DNA of 34,700 nucleotides from Actinomycetota bacterium (GCA_002721755.1 PBLL01000018.1:23507-58206); one strand, 5' to 3'; counted from the stretch's first letter, positions 7,093-15,838 are shown. Numbers and translations are program-made. The notes: a model not told the origin generated them from the sequence alone.

Positions 7093-8613
7093 GTGAACTT
7101 GATGATGCTTCTTGAAATGGCCGCTGGAGGTTTTGGCGACCGAGTAGCCGTCGGCTCATTAGATGATGGGTTAACCGTTAAGCAGATTTTTGACCACTCG
7201 GGAAAAGCCGCTAAACGTTTTCGAGATGCAAATGTTGAAAATGTGGCAATGATCGACATCACATCACCTGCATTACCAATATGCCTTTTTGGTGCCTCCT
7301 GGGCTGGTCTTCCTTTCGTTCCATTAAATTACCGTTTGGCTAATCAAGAACTAGATGTATTACTCGAAAGGATCTCACCTTCTATTGCTTTAATGCAACC
7401 GGAAACACAAGAAAGAATCTCCGACGGTTCAAACATCAAAACAGTTAATCGCGATGACCTACTTGCCTCAACTGATAGTGAAGAAATGCCAACTGATTGG
7501 AGTATGGATGGTGAAGATACAGCAATTTTACTCTTCACTAGTGGCACTACTGGAGAGCCCAAAGCGGCTGTTCTACGTCAACGTCATCTAGTTTCATACA
7601 TTCTTGGGTCAGTTGAGTTTATGAGCGCAAGCGAAGAGGAAGCCGCTCTAATAAGTGTCCCTCCCTATCACATAGCCGGTATAGCAGCTACCCTCTCCAA
7701 TCTTTACGCAGGTCGACGAGTGGTTCAATTACCCGAATTTGATGCCAAAAAATGGATTGAACTAGTGCGTTCCGAGTCGATTACCAGCGCAATGGTAGTG
7801 CCCACGATGCTTTCGCGTATTGTGGACCATCTACTCTCCGAAGGTACCGATTCCGAGGGACTTCCAACTCTGCGGGCTATTTCTTACGGTGGTGGAAAAA
7901 TGCCTCAGCCGACGATTGAAGCTGCTTTAGAACTTTTACCTGATACGAATTTTGTTAACGCTTATGGCTTAACTGAAACAAGTTCAACCGTTGCTCTACT
8001 TGGACCAGATGAACATAGAGAAGCTTTTGCCAGCTCTGATGAAGAAGTTCGCAAAAGGATTAGTTCAGTTGGAAAACCTTTGCCTTCAATTGAAGTCTCA
8101 ATCAGAGATGAAAACGGAAGCGAACTTCCACAAGGTGAACCAGGTGAAATATGGGTGAGAGGCGAACAGGTTTCGGGAGAATATAAAGGAGTGGAACTAA
8201 CTCTCACAGAAGACGGATGGTTTCCAACTAATGATGGAGGGTGGCTTGATGGTGAAGGTTATCTTTTTGTAACTGGAAGAATTGATGACGTAATTGTTAA
8301 AGGCGGGCAAAACATTTCACCGGGTGAAATAGAAGAAATACTTCTAAGGCATCCTTCAGTATCAGATGCTGCTGCTATAGGTGTTCCAGATCAACAATGG
8401 GGTGAGAAGATTGTTGCAGCTGTCGTAATCCACACTGATTTAGAAGTCGATCAAGAAGAATTAAAGACTTCTGTGAAAAATGTTCTACGTTCCAATAGAA
8501 CGCCCGATGAAGTTGTCTTCTTGGATGAGCTTCCTTACAACGAAACAGGAAAACTTCTAAGAAGAGTTTTAAAAGAAGACCTAATCAAAATGGGCGATGG
8601 TTCAACTGTCTGA
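7093..8613 (+). CDS. Acyl-CoA synthetase (AMP-forming ligase)
   Basis: A 506-aa ANL-superfamily enzyme that activates a carboxylic acid as an acyl-adenylate and then a CoA thioester. Visible motifs are the P-loop LLFTSGTTGEPKAA (about 147-159), NAYGLTET, the hinge GRIDDVIVKGGQNISPGEIEEIL, and the C-terminal catalytic Lys487 in NETGKLLRR. The start is GTG at 7093. It sits between the 101-aa protein and the crotonase, which suggests activation of a fatty, branched or steroid-derived acid for beta-oxidation. A MenE role for the menaquinone operon is less likely because of the distance and context. The acyl substrate is unknown. Confidence 0.9.
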   Translation: MNLMMLLEMAAGGFGDRVAVGSLDDGLTVKQIFDHSGKAAKRFRDANVENVAMIDITSPALPICLFGASWAGLPFVPLNYRLANQELDVLLERISPSIALMQPETQERISDGSNIKTVNRDDLLASTDSEEMPTDWSMDGEDTAILLFTSGTTGEPKAAVLRQRHLVSYILGSVEFMSASEEEAALISVPPYHIAGIAATLSNLYAGRRVVQLPEFDAKKWIELVRSESITSAMVVPTMLSRIVDHLLSEGTDSEGLPTLRAISYGGGKMPQPTIEAALELLPDTNFVNAYGLTETSSTVALLGPDEHREAFASSDEEVRKRISSVGKPLPSIEVSIRDENGSELPQGEPGEIWVRGEQVSGEYKGVELTLTEDGWFPTNDGGWLDGEGYLFVTGRIDDVIVKGGQNISPGEIEEILLRHPSVSDAAAIGVPDQQWGEKIVAAVVIHTDLEVDQEELKTSVKNVLRSNRTPDEVVFLDELPYNETGKLLRRVLKEDLIKMGDGSTV

Positions 8614-8631
8614 ACGGGGCGGAAAAAGTCC

Positions 8632-9621
8632 TTGAGAGAATCTTTGGTTATTTGGAAATCAGACGACATTTCAGAAGTCTTGAGTAAACGAACTGCTGAT
8701 TTCAGATTTGATTGGCGGAATGAATTACCTGTATTGGTAATTGATGAGCCTCAAAAACTGTCAGAAGAGTGTGCAAAGTCGCTGCGAAGCTTGGCAGTCG
8801 TTCTAATTGGCGTTTCAGTAGAGAACGATGTTTCATCTCCCGTAGACATAGTTGCTACTTCAGAAGAAGACCTCGAGAACTTTCTAGATTTCATCTCTCT
8901 AAATCCTGTTGCCTCTGTAACTTGTTGTCAGGTTTTAAGAAATAATGAAAATGTTTCGACCGAACTTGGACTTTTTCTCGAATCAGTCGCATATGGAACT
9001 TTGCAAGATGGTGATGAGTTTAAACACTGGTTAGACGGTAGAGGTCGCAGAGTCAGACCCGAAGAAAAAGAGCCACCTGTTCTAATAAATGCTAAGAATG
9101 AGACAGTAGAACTCCAGTTAAACCGACCTAGGCTTAAAAATGCTTTTTCAGCTGCTATGCGTGATTCATTAGTGGAAGCCCTTAGAGGATTGGCAACTGA
9201 TGGTGATTGTCGATCGATTCTAATTACTGGAAATGGGTCGACTTTTTGCATTGGAGGTGACCCAGCCGAATTTGGGAGTGTTGATAATTCAGCTACTGGT
9301 CACATGATCAGATCAGTAGCTAATGCAGCACCATGGTTAGACCTACTTTCCGAGAGAATCACGGTACGAATAAATGGAGCCGCGGTAGGAGCAGGAATTG
9401 AGCTAGCTGCTTTTGCAGGTCGAATTGAAGCTACTCAAGAAGCATGGTTCTCCTTGCCGGAAGTAAAGATGGGTTTAATTCCTGGGGCTGGAGGGACAGT
9501 AAGTATTAGTAGAAGAATTGGGAGACAACTCACAGCCCGGATGTGTTTGTCTGGTGAACGTGTTGACGCTGGAACTGCTCTTGAGTGGGGCTTGGTCGAT
9601 GAGCTTGTCGACTGTCCCTAA
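8632..9621 (+). CDS. Enoyl-CoA hydratase/isomerase with an extra N-terminal domain
   Basis: The 329-aa protein has a crotonase domain from about residue 148 to the end. It shows the oxyanion-hole segment SILITGNGSTFCIGGDPAEF, NGAAVGAGIELAAFAG with Glu257, and LPEVKMGLIPGAGGT with Glu277. Both catalytic Glu of classical hydratases are therefore present. The first ~145 residues show no crotonase motif and have no function I recognise. The start is TTG at 8632 behind GGGGCGG. It follows the ligase stop by 18 bases. Its TAA directly abuts the convergent thiolase stop. Probable step: hydration or isomerisation of an enoyl-CoA made from the acid activated upstream. Confidence 0.85.
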   Translation: MRESLVIWKSDDISEVLSKRTADFRFDWRNELPVLVIDEPQKLSEECAKSLRSLAVVLIGVSVENDVSSPVDIVATSEEDLENFLDFISLNPVASVTCCQVLRNNENVSTELGLFLESVAYGTLQDGDEFKHWLDGRGRRVRPEEKEPPVLINAKNETVELQLNRPRLKNAFSAAMRDSLVEALRGLATDGDCRSILITGNGSTFCIGGDPAEFGSVDNSATGHMIRSVANAAPWLDLLSERITVRINGAAVGAGIELAAFAGRIEATQEAWFSLPEVKMGLIPGAGGTVSISRRIGRQLTARMCLSGERVDAGTALEWGLVDELVDCP

Positions 9622-10773
9622 TTAGACTCTTTCGAGAATTGTGACATTTGCCTGACCCCCGCCTTCGCACATCGTCTGCAAACCCCAACGACCCCCGCTT
9701 CTTTCAAGTTCGTTTAACAGAGTTGTCATCAGTTTTGCTCCTGAACAACCCAGCGGGTGACCGAGAGAAATAGCGCCCCCATTCACATTCACTTTTTCAT
9801 GAGGTACTTGCAGTTCCTTCATCCATGCAAGAGGAACTGGGGCAAACGCTTCATTGCATTCAAAGAGATCGAATTCATCGATTGACATCCCCGTTTTTTT
9901 CAATGCGTAGGAGGTTGCAGGTATTGGTCCTGTGAGCATAAACACCGGATCATCCCCGCGGACACTGACATGGTGAATTCTGGCTCGTGGAGTTAGGTTA
10001 AACCTTTTCAAAGCTTCTTCCGAGGCGATCAGTAACGCAGATGCTCCGTCACTGATCTGGCTTGCGAGAGCTGCGGTGAGTCTTCCGCCTTCTACAAGTG
10101 GATTTAAAGCACTCATCCTTTCCATAGAGATGTCGCGTCTAGGACCTTCATCCATTTCTATTTGAGCTATTGGCACTATTTCATTTTCAAAGCGCCCTTC
10201 GTCTATGGCAACTAAAGCTCGTTGGTGGCTTTCGAATGCAAATTGTTCCATCGTCTCTCTAGAAATATCCCATTTCTCAGCAATCATCTCTGCTCCTCTA
10301 AATTGTGATATCTCTTGTGTTCCATAACGTTGCACCCAACCCCGGGAACCTGAAAAGGGATCATCATGACCTAGTGGGGCTGCTACTTCGAGGGCCATTC
10401 CGATCGGTACCATGCTCATATTCTGGACGCCACCTGCTACAACTAAGTCCTGAACTCCCGCCCAAACTCCCATTGCGGCAAAACTAACAGCTTGCTGTCC
10501 CGAACCACACTGCCTATCAATAGTTGTTCCTGGCACAGACTCTGGGAGCCCTGCGGCCAACCATGAAGTTCTTGCTATATCACCTGCTTGCGGACCCAAA
10601 GTGTCAACACAACCGAAAATAACATCTTCAACTAGAGAAGGGTCTACAGTGTTTCGCTCTAAAAGTGAACTTATGACATGTGCTCCCATATCAGCTGGGT
10701 GGACTTCTGATAGTCCACCACCTTTTCTACCTGTTGGGGTTCTAACCGCATCAACTATGTAAGCGTGATTCAT
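9622..10773 (-). CDS. Thiolase (acetyl-CoA acetyltransferase family)
   Basis: Condensing or degradative thiolase of 383 aa. The nucleophile is Cys89 in TTIDRQCGSGQQAV. ECNEAFAPV and NGGAISLGHPLGCSGAKL hold the catalytic Asn/His region, and MCEGGGQAN near the end holds the second Cys. An upstream in-frame TTG would add 12 residues. I chose the ATG at 10773 because TTAGGAGAG lies just before it and MNHAYIVDAVRTPTG is a normal thiolase N-terminus. It follows the acyl-CoA dehydrogenase gene on the same strand by about 40 bases, so the two probably work in one beta-oxidation route. Confidence 0.93.
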   Translation of the reverse strand: MNHAYIVDAVRTPTGRKGGGLSEVHPADMGAHVISSLLERNTVDPSLVEDVIFGCVDTLGPQAGDIARTSWLAAGLPESVPGTTIDRQCGSGQQAVSFAAMGVWAGVQDLVVAGGVQNMSMVPIGMALEVAAPLGHDDPFSGSRGWVQRYGTQEISQFRGAEMIAEKWDISRETMEQFAFESHQRALVAIDEGRFENEIVPIAQIEMDEGPRRDISMERMSALNPLVEGGRLTAALASQISDGASALLIASEEALKRFNLTPRARIHHVSVRGDDPVFMLTGPIPATSYALKKTGMSIDEFDLFECNEAFAPVPLAWMKELQVPHEKVNVNGGAISLGHPLGCSGAKLMTTLLNELERSGGRWGLQTMCEGGGQANVTILERV

Positions 10774-10815
10774 TGTCTCTCCTAACTCCAACTTCAGAAT
10801 ATCTTCCAAGGAGCG

Positions 10816-12039
10816 TCAAACAGAACTCTTCGGCTCTCGGGGTAAACCTAATACTCTTTCACCAATAATATTTCTCTGAATCTGATTAGACCCAGCATAA
10901 ATAGTGTGCGCTCGACTATACAGAAATGTTCTTTGTAAAGAGTCCAATAAGTAGCCGCTTCTAGGAGTGTCTTCTAAAGGAGGAGTCGGATCCACTCCTA
11001 TCATCCCTGAAGCGCCTCGAATCTTTATCCCCAGTTCACCTAATCGACGATGCCAAGATGCCCAATAAAGCTTTCCAATTGACATTTCAGGTCCAGGTAC
11101 TCCTCCTCTACCCAATGAGGAAAGCATGCGCATTTGGTTGTACCGCATGATCTGTAATTCAGAGAAGGTTTTTGAAAGTTCTTGTCTGATGACAGGTTCG
11201 TCTATTGCTCCAGTTTGTTTAGCCAACTCGATCAATGCATCTAGTTCTTGGCTAAATGAGGTTTGTTGACCTAAGGTTGAGGCGCCTCTTTCAAAAGCTA
11301 GTGTTCCCATGGCTACTGACCAACCACCTCCTGGTTCCCCAACAGCTAAATTTTTCTCCGTTCTAGCATTGTCGAAAAAAACTTCATTGAATTCTGAACC
11401 GCCTGTGATTTGGAATATTGGACGTATCTCGATTCCGTCTTGTTTCATAGGAACTAACAAATATGACAATCCTTGATGTCGTATGTCTTCTGTGCCTGTC
11501 CTACACAAAACAAAAATCCAATCAGAGTGCTGGGCAAGAGATGTCCAAATTTTTTGACCATTGATTACCCAATCATCTCCTTCAATCGCAGCTCGTGTTG
11601 AGATGTTGGCTAGATCTGAACCCGCGTCTGGTTCTGAATATCCCTGACACCAGAACTCGTTGCCTTTTAGTATCTCTGGAATGAATCTTGCTTGTTGTTC
11701 ATTTGTTCCATAAGCAACGAGAGTTGGTGCTAAAAGTGTCACTCCAATATTTGGTATCCGACCAGGTGCTCTTGACTCAACATAAGTTTGGTGGAAAATC
11801 ACCTGCTCAAATAACGAGCAACTGCGTCCACCTAGTTCTTCAGGGAAATCGATTCCAAGCCACTCTCCTTCGGCTAGCTCTTTTTCCCATTCCAGAAGAA
11901 TCTCTACAGGAATGTCTTCGCGTCCAGTCCCGCCACGGTTTCGCAGTTTAGAAAATTCTCCAACCAGATGCTCTTCAAGCCAGGTTCTAACCTCTTCAGC
12001 AAAACTTTCTTCTTGTTTGGTTCTAGAAAACTCCACCAT
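10816..12039 (-). CDS. Acyl-CoA dehydrogenase
   Basis: An FAD-dependent acyl-CoA dehydrogenase of about 407 aa. It shows WCQGYSEPDAGSDLANISTRA, the FAD-binding INGQKIWTS, VGEPGGGWSVAMGTLAFERGAS, and the C-terminal YAGSNQIQRNIIGERVLGLPRE. The product would be an enoyl-CoA passed to a hydratase and then the downstream thiolase. Start choice: ATG at 12039 or TTG at 12057; neither has a good Shine-Dalgarno. It begins only a few to some 20 bases after the phosphatase gene. The chain specificity is unknown; C-terminal features resemble the large actinobacterial FadE set used for branched or steroid substrates. Confidence 0.93.
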   Translation of the reverse strand: MVEFSRTKQEESFAEEVRTWLEEHLVGEFSKLRNRGGTGREDIPVEILLEWEKELAEGEWLGIDFPEELGGRSCSLFEQVIFHQTYVESRAPGRIPNIGVTLLAPTLVAYGTNEQQARFIPEILKGNEFWCQGYSEPDAGSDLANISTRAAIEGDDWVINGQKIWTSLAQHSDWIFVLCRTGTEDIRHQGLSYLLVPMKQDGIEIRPIFQITGGSEFNEVFFDNARTEKNLAVGEPGGGWSVAMGTLAFERGASTLGQQTSFSQELDALIELAKQTGAIDEPVIRQELSKTFSELQIMRYNQMRMLSSLGRGGVPGPEMSIGKLYWASWHRRLGELGIKIRGASGMIGVDPTPPLEDTPRSGYLLDSLQRTFLYSRAHTIYAGSNQIQRNIIGERVLGLPREPKSSV

Positions 12040-12062
12040 AAAACGGTAGCGGCTCAAAGGTC

Positions 12063-12620
12063 TTAAGGGTTTTTATTAGTTCCAGAAGTCAAAAGTTTGG
12101 AAAGAACTTCGCAGATTCCGTGAAGCTTCTTTGCTACTTTTTCATATTCTTCAAAAGGTTTACCGAATGGATCCGGTATCTCATCTGCGGCTCTCCCTGA
12201 TGTCATATGACCGCCTCTTGCTGAATGCAATTCTTTTACCCATGAATTAATAGGAGGCAACTTTTCGGAGTTTGAAATCAGTGACCCTAGTCTTACGATT
12301 TCTCCGATTAGAAAAGTTCGATTGCGTGCTTTTTGTTGGATTTTTGAAATTGACAATTCATGGGGTCTGGTCATAACGATGATCAGTTCTGCTCCGTCAA
12401 CAATGTGCTGGTCTAATAACCGAGTTTTATGGTTCGAGAGGTCAATTTCGAATTTTTCCATCACTTTTATTGCTTCTTCTGTTGCGTTCAAATTATTTTC
12501 CGCGTTTGTTCCCGCAGAGAAAACTTTGATTTCTGAAGATGCCTGTACAAGCTGATCCTTTAAAAAGGCTTCTGCCATAGGCGAACGACATGTATTTCCG
12601 GTGCATACAAAAAGGATCAC
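12063..12620 (-). CDS. Low-molecular-weight protein tyrosine phosphatase
   Basis: From GTG at 12620 the protein is about 185 aa and starts VILFVCTGNTCRSPMAEAF, the LMW-PTP P-loop Cx5R with nucleophile Cys6 and Arg12. A C-terminal IPDPFG supplies the general-acid Asp. The longer open frame back to 12758 would overlap the start of the divergent CoA-transferase and adds residues with no family match, so I prefer the short form. The fold is shared with arsenate reductases, but the DPFG motif favours a phosphatase, possibly for tyrosine- or arginine-phosphate. It heads the minus-strand set phosphatase, dehydrogenase, thiolase. Confidence 0.85.
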   Translation of the reverse strand: MILFVCTGNTCRSPMAEAFLKDQLVQASSEIKVFSAGTNAENNLNATEEAIKVMEKFEIDLSNHKTRLLDQHIVDGAELIIVMTRPHELSISKIQQKARNRTFLIGEIVRLGSLISNSEKLPPINSWVKELHSARGGHMTSGRAADEIPDPFGKPFEEYEKVAKKLHGICEVLSKLLTSGTNKNP

Positions 12621-12714
12621 ACATAGACCGTAGCTAATTTCTCTGTATCTCCGAAATCGCAATAACGACAAAAAGCACATAGCGTCTTTGTTAGAGATTT
12701 GAAAGGAAGAGAAT

Positions 12715-13935
12715 ATGGCTGGTCCTATGGATGGAGTCAAAGTCTTAGAACTTGGCATTTGGGTAGCTGGGCCTGCGGCTGCAGGGATACTTGCAGAGTG
12801 GGGTGCCGATGTAACTAAAATTGAGCCGACAAAAGGCGACCCCTCCAGAATTTTTCAATTTATGTTGGGCGGTGACATGCCCACTAATCCAGTTTTTGAA
12901 ATGGATAACCGTTCAAAACGCGGAATGGCAGTTGACCTTTCCCGCCCCGAAGGTGTGGAGATACTTTTCAACTTGCTTGAAGATGCCGATGTTTTTATTA
13001 CCAATCTCCGACCGGGGGGACTCAAAAGACTGGGAATAGATTTTGAATCTATAAAAGAAAGCTTCCCGAAATTGATCTACTGTCATATAACTGCTTACGG
13101 ACGGGAAGGGGAAAGCGCAGACCTTCCGTCTTTTGATGTAGGTGCTTTTTGGGCTCGTTCGGGAATAGCCAGCCTTCTAACTGTCGAGGACTCTGATCCA
13201 CCATTTCAACGTGGTGGTATGGGTGACCACTCGGTCGCCATGTCTGCTGCGGCAGCTATTTCAGCTGCTCTTTTTGAAAGAGAAAAATCATCTAAAGGAC
13301 AGCTAGTGGAAACCTCTCTGATAAGACAAGGCGCCTACACTATCAGTTTCGACTTGAATGCTTTGTTAATGTGGGGCCGTACAATCGCTCTCGGGTCTCG
13401 TTCAGGTATGGGGAATCCAGCTATGAATAACTACAAGGCCTCTTGTGGTAGAAGGTTCTGGCTTGTAGGTATAGAGCCATTTCGACACTGGCCTCCATTG
13501 GCAAGAGCGGTCGGGCATCCTGAATGGATAGAAGATGAAAGATTTTCGGACCCTGGGGCACGCGCTAGGAATGCAGAGGAGTTAATAGGTGAACTGGACG
13601 AAATATTCGCCACGCGTACTCTGGATGAGTGGAGTGAAATCTTTGATTCTGAACCAGATCTTTTCTGGGCACCTGTGAATTCGCCAGATGACCTTTTAGC
13701 AGATCAAGCTTTTAACGGCTCAGGAGCTTTGCTTGATGTGCCAGACGGTTCAACAGGAACACTGATGATATCAACTCCGGTGGATTTCCACAGAACCCCA
13801 GCTATGCCAAGGTCTCTAGCCCCTAGGCTAGGTGAACACACTGCAGAAATTCTGAAAGAATTGGGTCTAGATGAATCTGAAATCGATTCAATGCACACTT
13901 CTGGAGTTGTTATAGATGGCTCTAAAGCCGAGTAA
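12715..13935 (+). CDS. CaiB/BaiF family III CoA-transferase
   Basis: A 406-aa enzyme with canonical domain order, unlike the one at 5418. It opens MDGVKVLELGIWVAGPAAAG, followed by GADVTKIEP, MAVDLSRPEG, VFITNLRPGGLKRLGID and CHITAYGREG. The catalytic Asp is expected in LPSFDVGAFW near residue 142. It transfers CoA between acyl groups, so it can activate an acid without ATP. AAGGAAGAG precedes the ATG. It is divergent from the phosphatase gene and ends 6 bases from the convergent hydrolase. The acyl substrates are unknown; context suggests degradation of uncommon carboxylic acids. Confidence 0.92.
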   Translation: MAGPMDGVKVLELGIWVAGPAAAGILAEWGADVTKIEPTKGDPSRIFQFMLGGDMPTNPVFEMDNRSKRGMAVDLSRPEGVEILFNLLEDADVFITNLRPGGLKRLGIDFESIKESFPKLIYCHITAYGREGESADLPSFDVGAFWARSGIASLLTVEDSDPPFQRGGMGDHSVAMSAAAAISAALFEREKSSKGQLVETSLIRQGAYTISFDLNALLMWGRTIALGSRSGMGNPAMNNYKASCGRRFWLVGIEPFRHWPPLARAVGHPEWIEDERFSDPGARARNAEELIGELDEIFATRTLDEWSEIFDSEPDLFWAPVNSPDDLLADQAFNGSGALLDVPDGSTGTLMISTPVDFHRTPAMPRSLAPRLGEHTAEILKELGLDESEIDSMHTSGVVIDGSKAE

Positions 13936-13941
13936 CAATCT

Positions 13942-14862
13942 TTAAAGAGAGGCAGCTAATCGAGTGCATGCCGCTTGCATCGCCTCTCTGGCAGCTGGCA
14001 CCATTTCGAAGAAAACTAAAAAAGCATGCGGGAGTGAAGGTATGCATTCATAGTAAGTTTCGACACCGGCTTCATTCAAAGCCTTTGCATATGCTTCGCC
14101 TTCATCTCGAAGTGGGTCAAATTCTGCTGTAATTACCTGCGCGGGAGGTAAGCCTGAAAGATCGCCTGAACGAAGCGGACTTGCATAGGGCTCTTCAATA
14201 AACTTCTCAGCACCTACATAATTCCGGTAAAACCATCGAATCATCTCCCTGTCCAAAATGTAACCTTCGCCGTTTTCTGTGTGAGAAGGCCATCTGTCAG
14301 GATCGATGTCAAAACACCCATAAAAAAGCATTTGGTGCTTTATGTTTGGTCCATTTCTGTCCCTAGCTATTTGACAGACAACTGTTGCTAGATTTGCTCC
14401 TGCACTGTCACCAGCTACTGCAAGGCGCTCAGGATCAATACCAAACTCTTCTGCCTTGCTAACTATCTGACAAACGGCGCTATAACAGTCTTCTGGAGGT
14501 GTTGGAAAGGGATATTCAGGAGCTTTTCTATAGTCAACTGCGATTATTACCACACCTGAACTATTTGTTATTCCTCGACATTGTCCATCATGGCTATTTA
14601 TGTTTCCTACTACCCATCCACCTCCATGGAAAAAAACCGTCACAGGCGCTTTATCACTGACCCCTTCAGGACGATAAATACGAATTGCCATTTCTTGACC
14701 ATCGGCATTGAGTAAATTCTTATCTTCAATTTCACCTACATCTTCACCACCACCTTCTGAGTAATCTCCATTCCCGGTCCTAAATTCTTCAGGAGTCAGC
14801 GTTTCAAAATCGTTAGGTGGCAGGGACTTGATGATTTCTTGAATAACTGGGTCAAGTGGCAT
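13942..14862 (-). CDS. Alpha/beta hydrolase, hormone-sensitive-lipase type
   Basis: A 306-aa esterase-like protein with the HSL-family HGGG oxyanion motif (VTVFFHGGGWVVGN, about residue 76), nucleophile elbow GDSAGAN, an acidic residue in ITAEFDPLRDEG and the catalytic His in LPHAFLVFF. All triad members are present. There is no signal peptide, so it is cytoplasmic. AGAGGAGAAATT before the ATG is a strong ribosome-binding site. It lies 23 bases downstream of the GrdB-like selenoprotein gene on the same strand, so the two are probably one operon. The natural ester is unknown. Confidence 0.9.
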   Translation of the reverse strand: MPLDPVIQEIIKSLPPNDFETLTPEEFRTGNGDYSEGGGEDVGEIEDKNLLNADGQEMAIRIYRPEGVSDKAPVTVFFHGGGWVVGNINSHDGQCRGITNSSGVVIIAVDYRKAPEYPFPTPPEDCYSAVCQIVSKAEEFGIDPERLAVAGDSAGANLATVVCQIARDRNGPNIKHQMLFYGCFDIDPDRWPSHTENGEGYILDREMIRWFYRNYVGAEKFIEEPYASPLRSGDLSGLPPAQVITAEFDPLRDEGEAYAKALNEAGVETYYECIPSLPHAFLVFFEMVPAAREAMQAACTRLAASL

Positions 14863-14885
14863 AATTTCTCCTCTTACTTATAGAA

Positions 14886-15785
14886 CTAACTTTCTGCTGC
14901 GACTTTATCTTCGTCGTATTGATACTGCGGTTCACTTAATCGAGGTTGTCTGCTGTCACCTTTTGCAGAATTAACCCCGTTGTTTAAACCACTTGTTGCT
15001 TTCTCTTTCCAAGAGTCGTCGTCAGACCAGGCTATGCCTAAATCAACTATCGATCCAGGTGTATCAATCTTCTCCACGGCAGCAAAAACCTGACGCAATA
15101 AATCTCTCTGAAATTCGGGTTCATGGGGGCGACCAGCTGTGTAACCCAAAGGCATGTCAACAAATGCAGCGCGAGGAGGATTTACCGACTCGGTGATACT
15201 TCTCGCAGCTGTCAAACAGATCGTCGGAAATCCTGCTTCTTCCAAAGTTCTCGCTACCAAACCCACGGTCTGGTGACACACAGGTCAAACAGGAACCAGT
15301 AAAACCAGGTCAACAGGCGTACCTGGCATGTTGGAAACAGCATCAAGGATCGATGGCGCTAATTCCTCTTCAGCACGTCTTGTTGAATAGATTCCTCCCA
15401 TGCAAGCAACAGAATTAGCAGCCAAGCTTCCAATGGTTTTTTCTTCAACTAATTCGCGAAGCCTGTCAGTTGGGAAAACTATGTTTGGATCTTCGCGAGC
15501 AGGTTCTAAGTCATAAGCGAAATGAGTGACTCGAACGTCAGTGGCGGGTTCGCTAGAAGGAATTAGACGAATTCCGGTGTCGTCTTCCCAGTGGAACGCA
15601 ACTTGACCTTTGGTGTAAGCACCTCCAGATGCAACCAAAGCAACATTGGATTCTACGATCGGTTTCTTGATAGGGGTCCACGGTGGAGGTTCTTTTCTCT
15701 CAGCCCACCTATAATCGTCGTAACCAAGCCGAGCGTATTGTTCGCGGGTTCTCTGTATGTAGTCGACTGGACCAGTTTCAGACAT
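14886..15785 (-). CDS. GrdB-like reductase, predicted selenoprotein with in-frame UGA (Sec167)
   Basis: Read through one TGA at 15285-15287 this is a single 299-aa protein. The first 166 residues end VDLVLLVPV. The codon after is TGA, then PVCHQTVGLVARTLEEAGFP continues in the same frame to a TAA. I recall the family (glycine/sarcosine/betaine reductase selenoprotein B-like, about 300 aa) with Cys at this place in VPVCPVCHQ. The motif here is therefore UPVC, a UxxC redox pair with Cys170. A SECIS-like hairpin lies at 15256-15274 and the TGA is followed by C, a weak stop context. AGGAGAAA precedes the ATG. Classical GrdB is longer and acts in Clostridial glycine reductase; this short aerobic type has no proven reaction. 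The alternative is a recent nonsense mutation. No sel genes are in the window. Confidence 0.82.
15256..15274 (-). promoter_or_regulatory. Putative bacterial SECIS element
   Basis: In the minus-strand mRNA, ACCAGACC pairs with GGUUUGGU across a GUG loop: 8 bp with one G-U pair and no mismatch. The loop begins 19 nt after the UGA and its first base is G. As I recall the published bacterial SECIS model, it wants a loop 16-37 nt after UGA with a G among the first two loop bases; this fits. The stem can be extended weakly past a C-A mismatch. The codons inside (CAC CAG ACC GTG) all end in G or C, unusual for this AT-rich region, as if RNA pairing constrained them. Confidence 0.7.
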
Positions 15786-15801
15786 TTATATTTCTCCTAT
15801 T

Positions 15802-15830
15802 TATCTAACACTAGCCTTATTTAGAGTCAA
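15802..15830 (-). promoter_or_regulatory. Possible promoter of the selenoprotein/hydrolase operon
   Basis: On the minus strand TTGACT (15825-15830) is followed after 17 bases by TAGATA (15802-15807), a weak -10. Transcription would start about 10-15 bases before the ATG at 15785. The -35 match is good, the -10 poor. It lies next to the MerR operator dyads, so the same regulator could affect both directions. Confidence 0.35.
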
Positions 15831-15838
15831 ACTTCTTT

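Noticed and set aside
7093-8613. MenE (o-succinylbenzoate-CoA ligase)
   Set aside because: It sits in an acyl-CoA degradation set about 8 kb from the men operon, with no MenE-specific feature that I can see.
12621-12758. N-terminal extension of the LMW phosphatase
   Set aside because: It would overlap the start of the divergent CoA-transferase, and the family begins at VILFVCTGN.
14886-15281. Independent 131-residue gene starting at GTG 15281
   Set aside because: It has no ribosome-binding site of its own, begins inside a conserved family motif, and continues the upstream frame exactly. Sec readthrough explains it better, with a nonsense mutation as the alternative.
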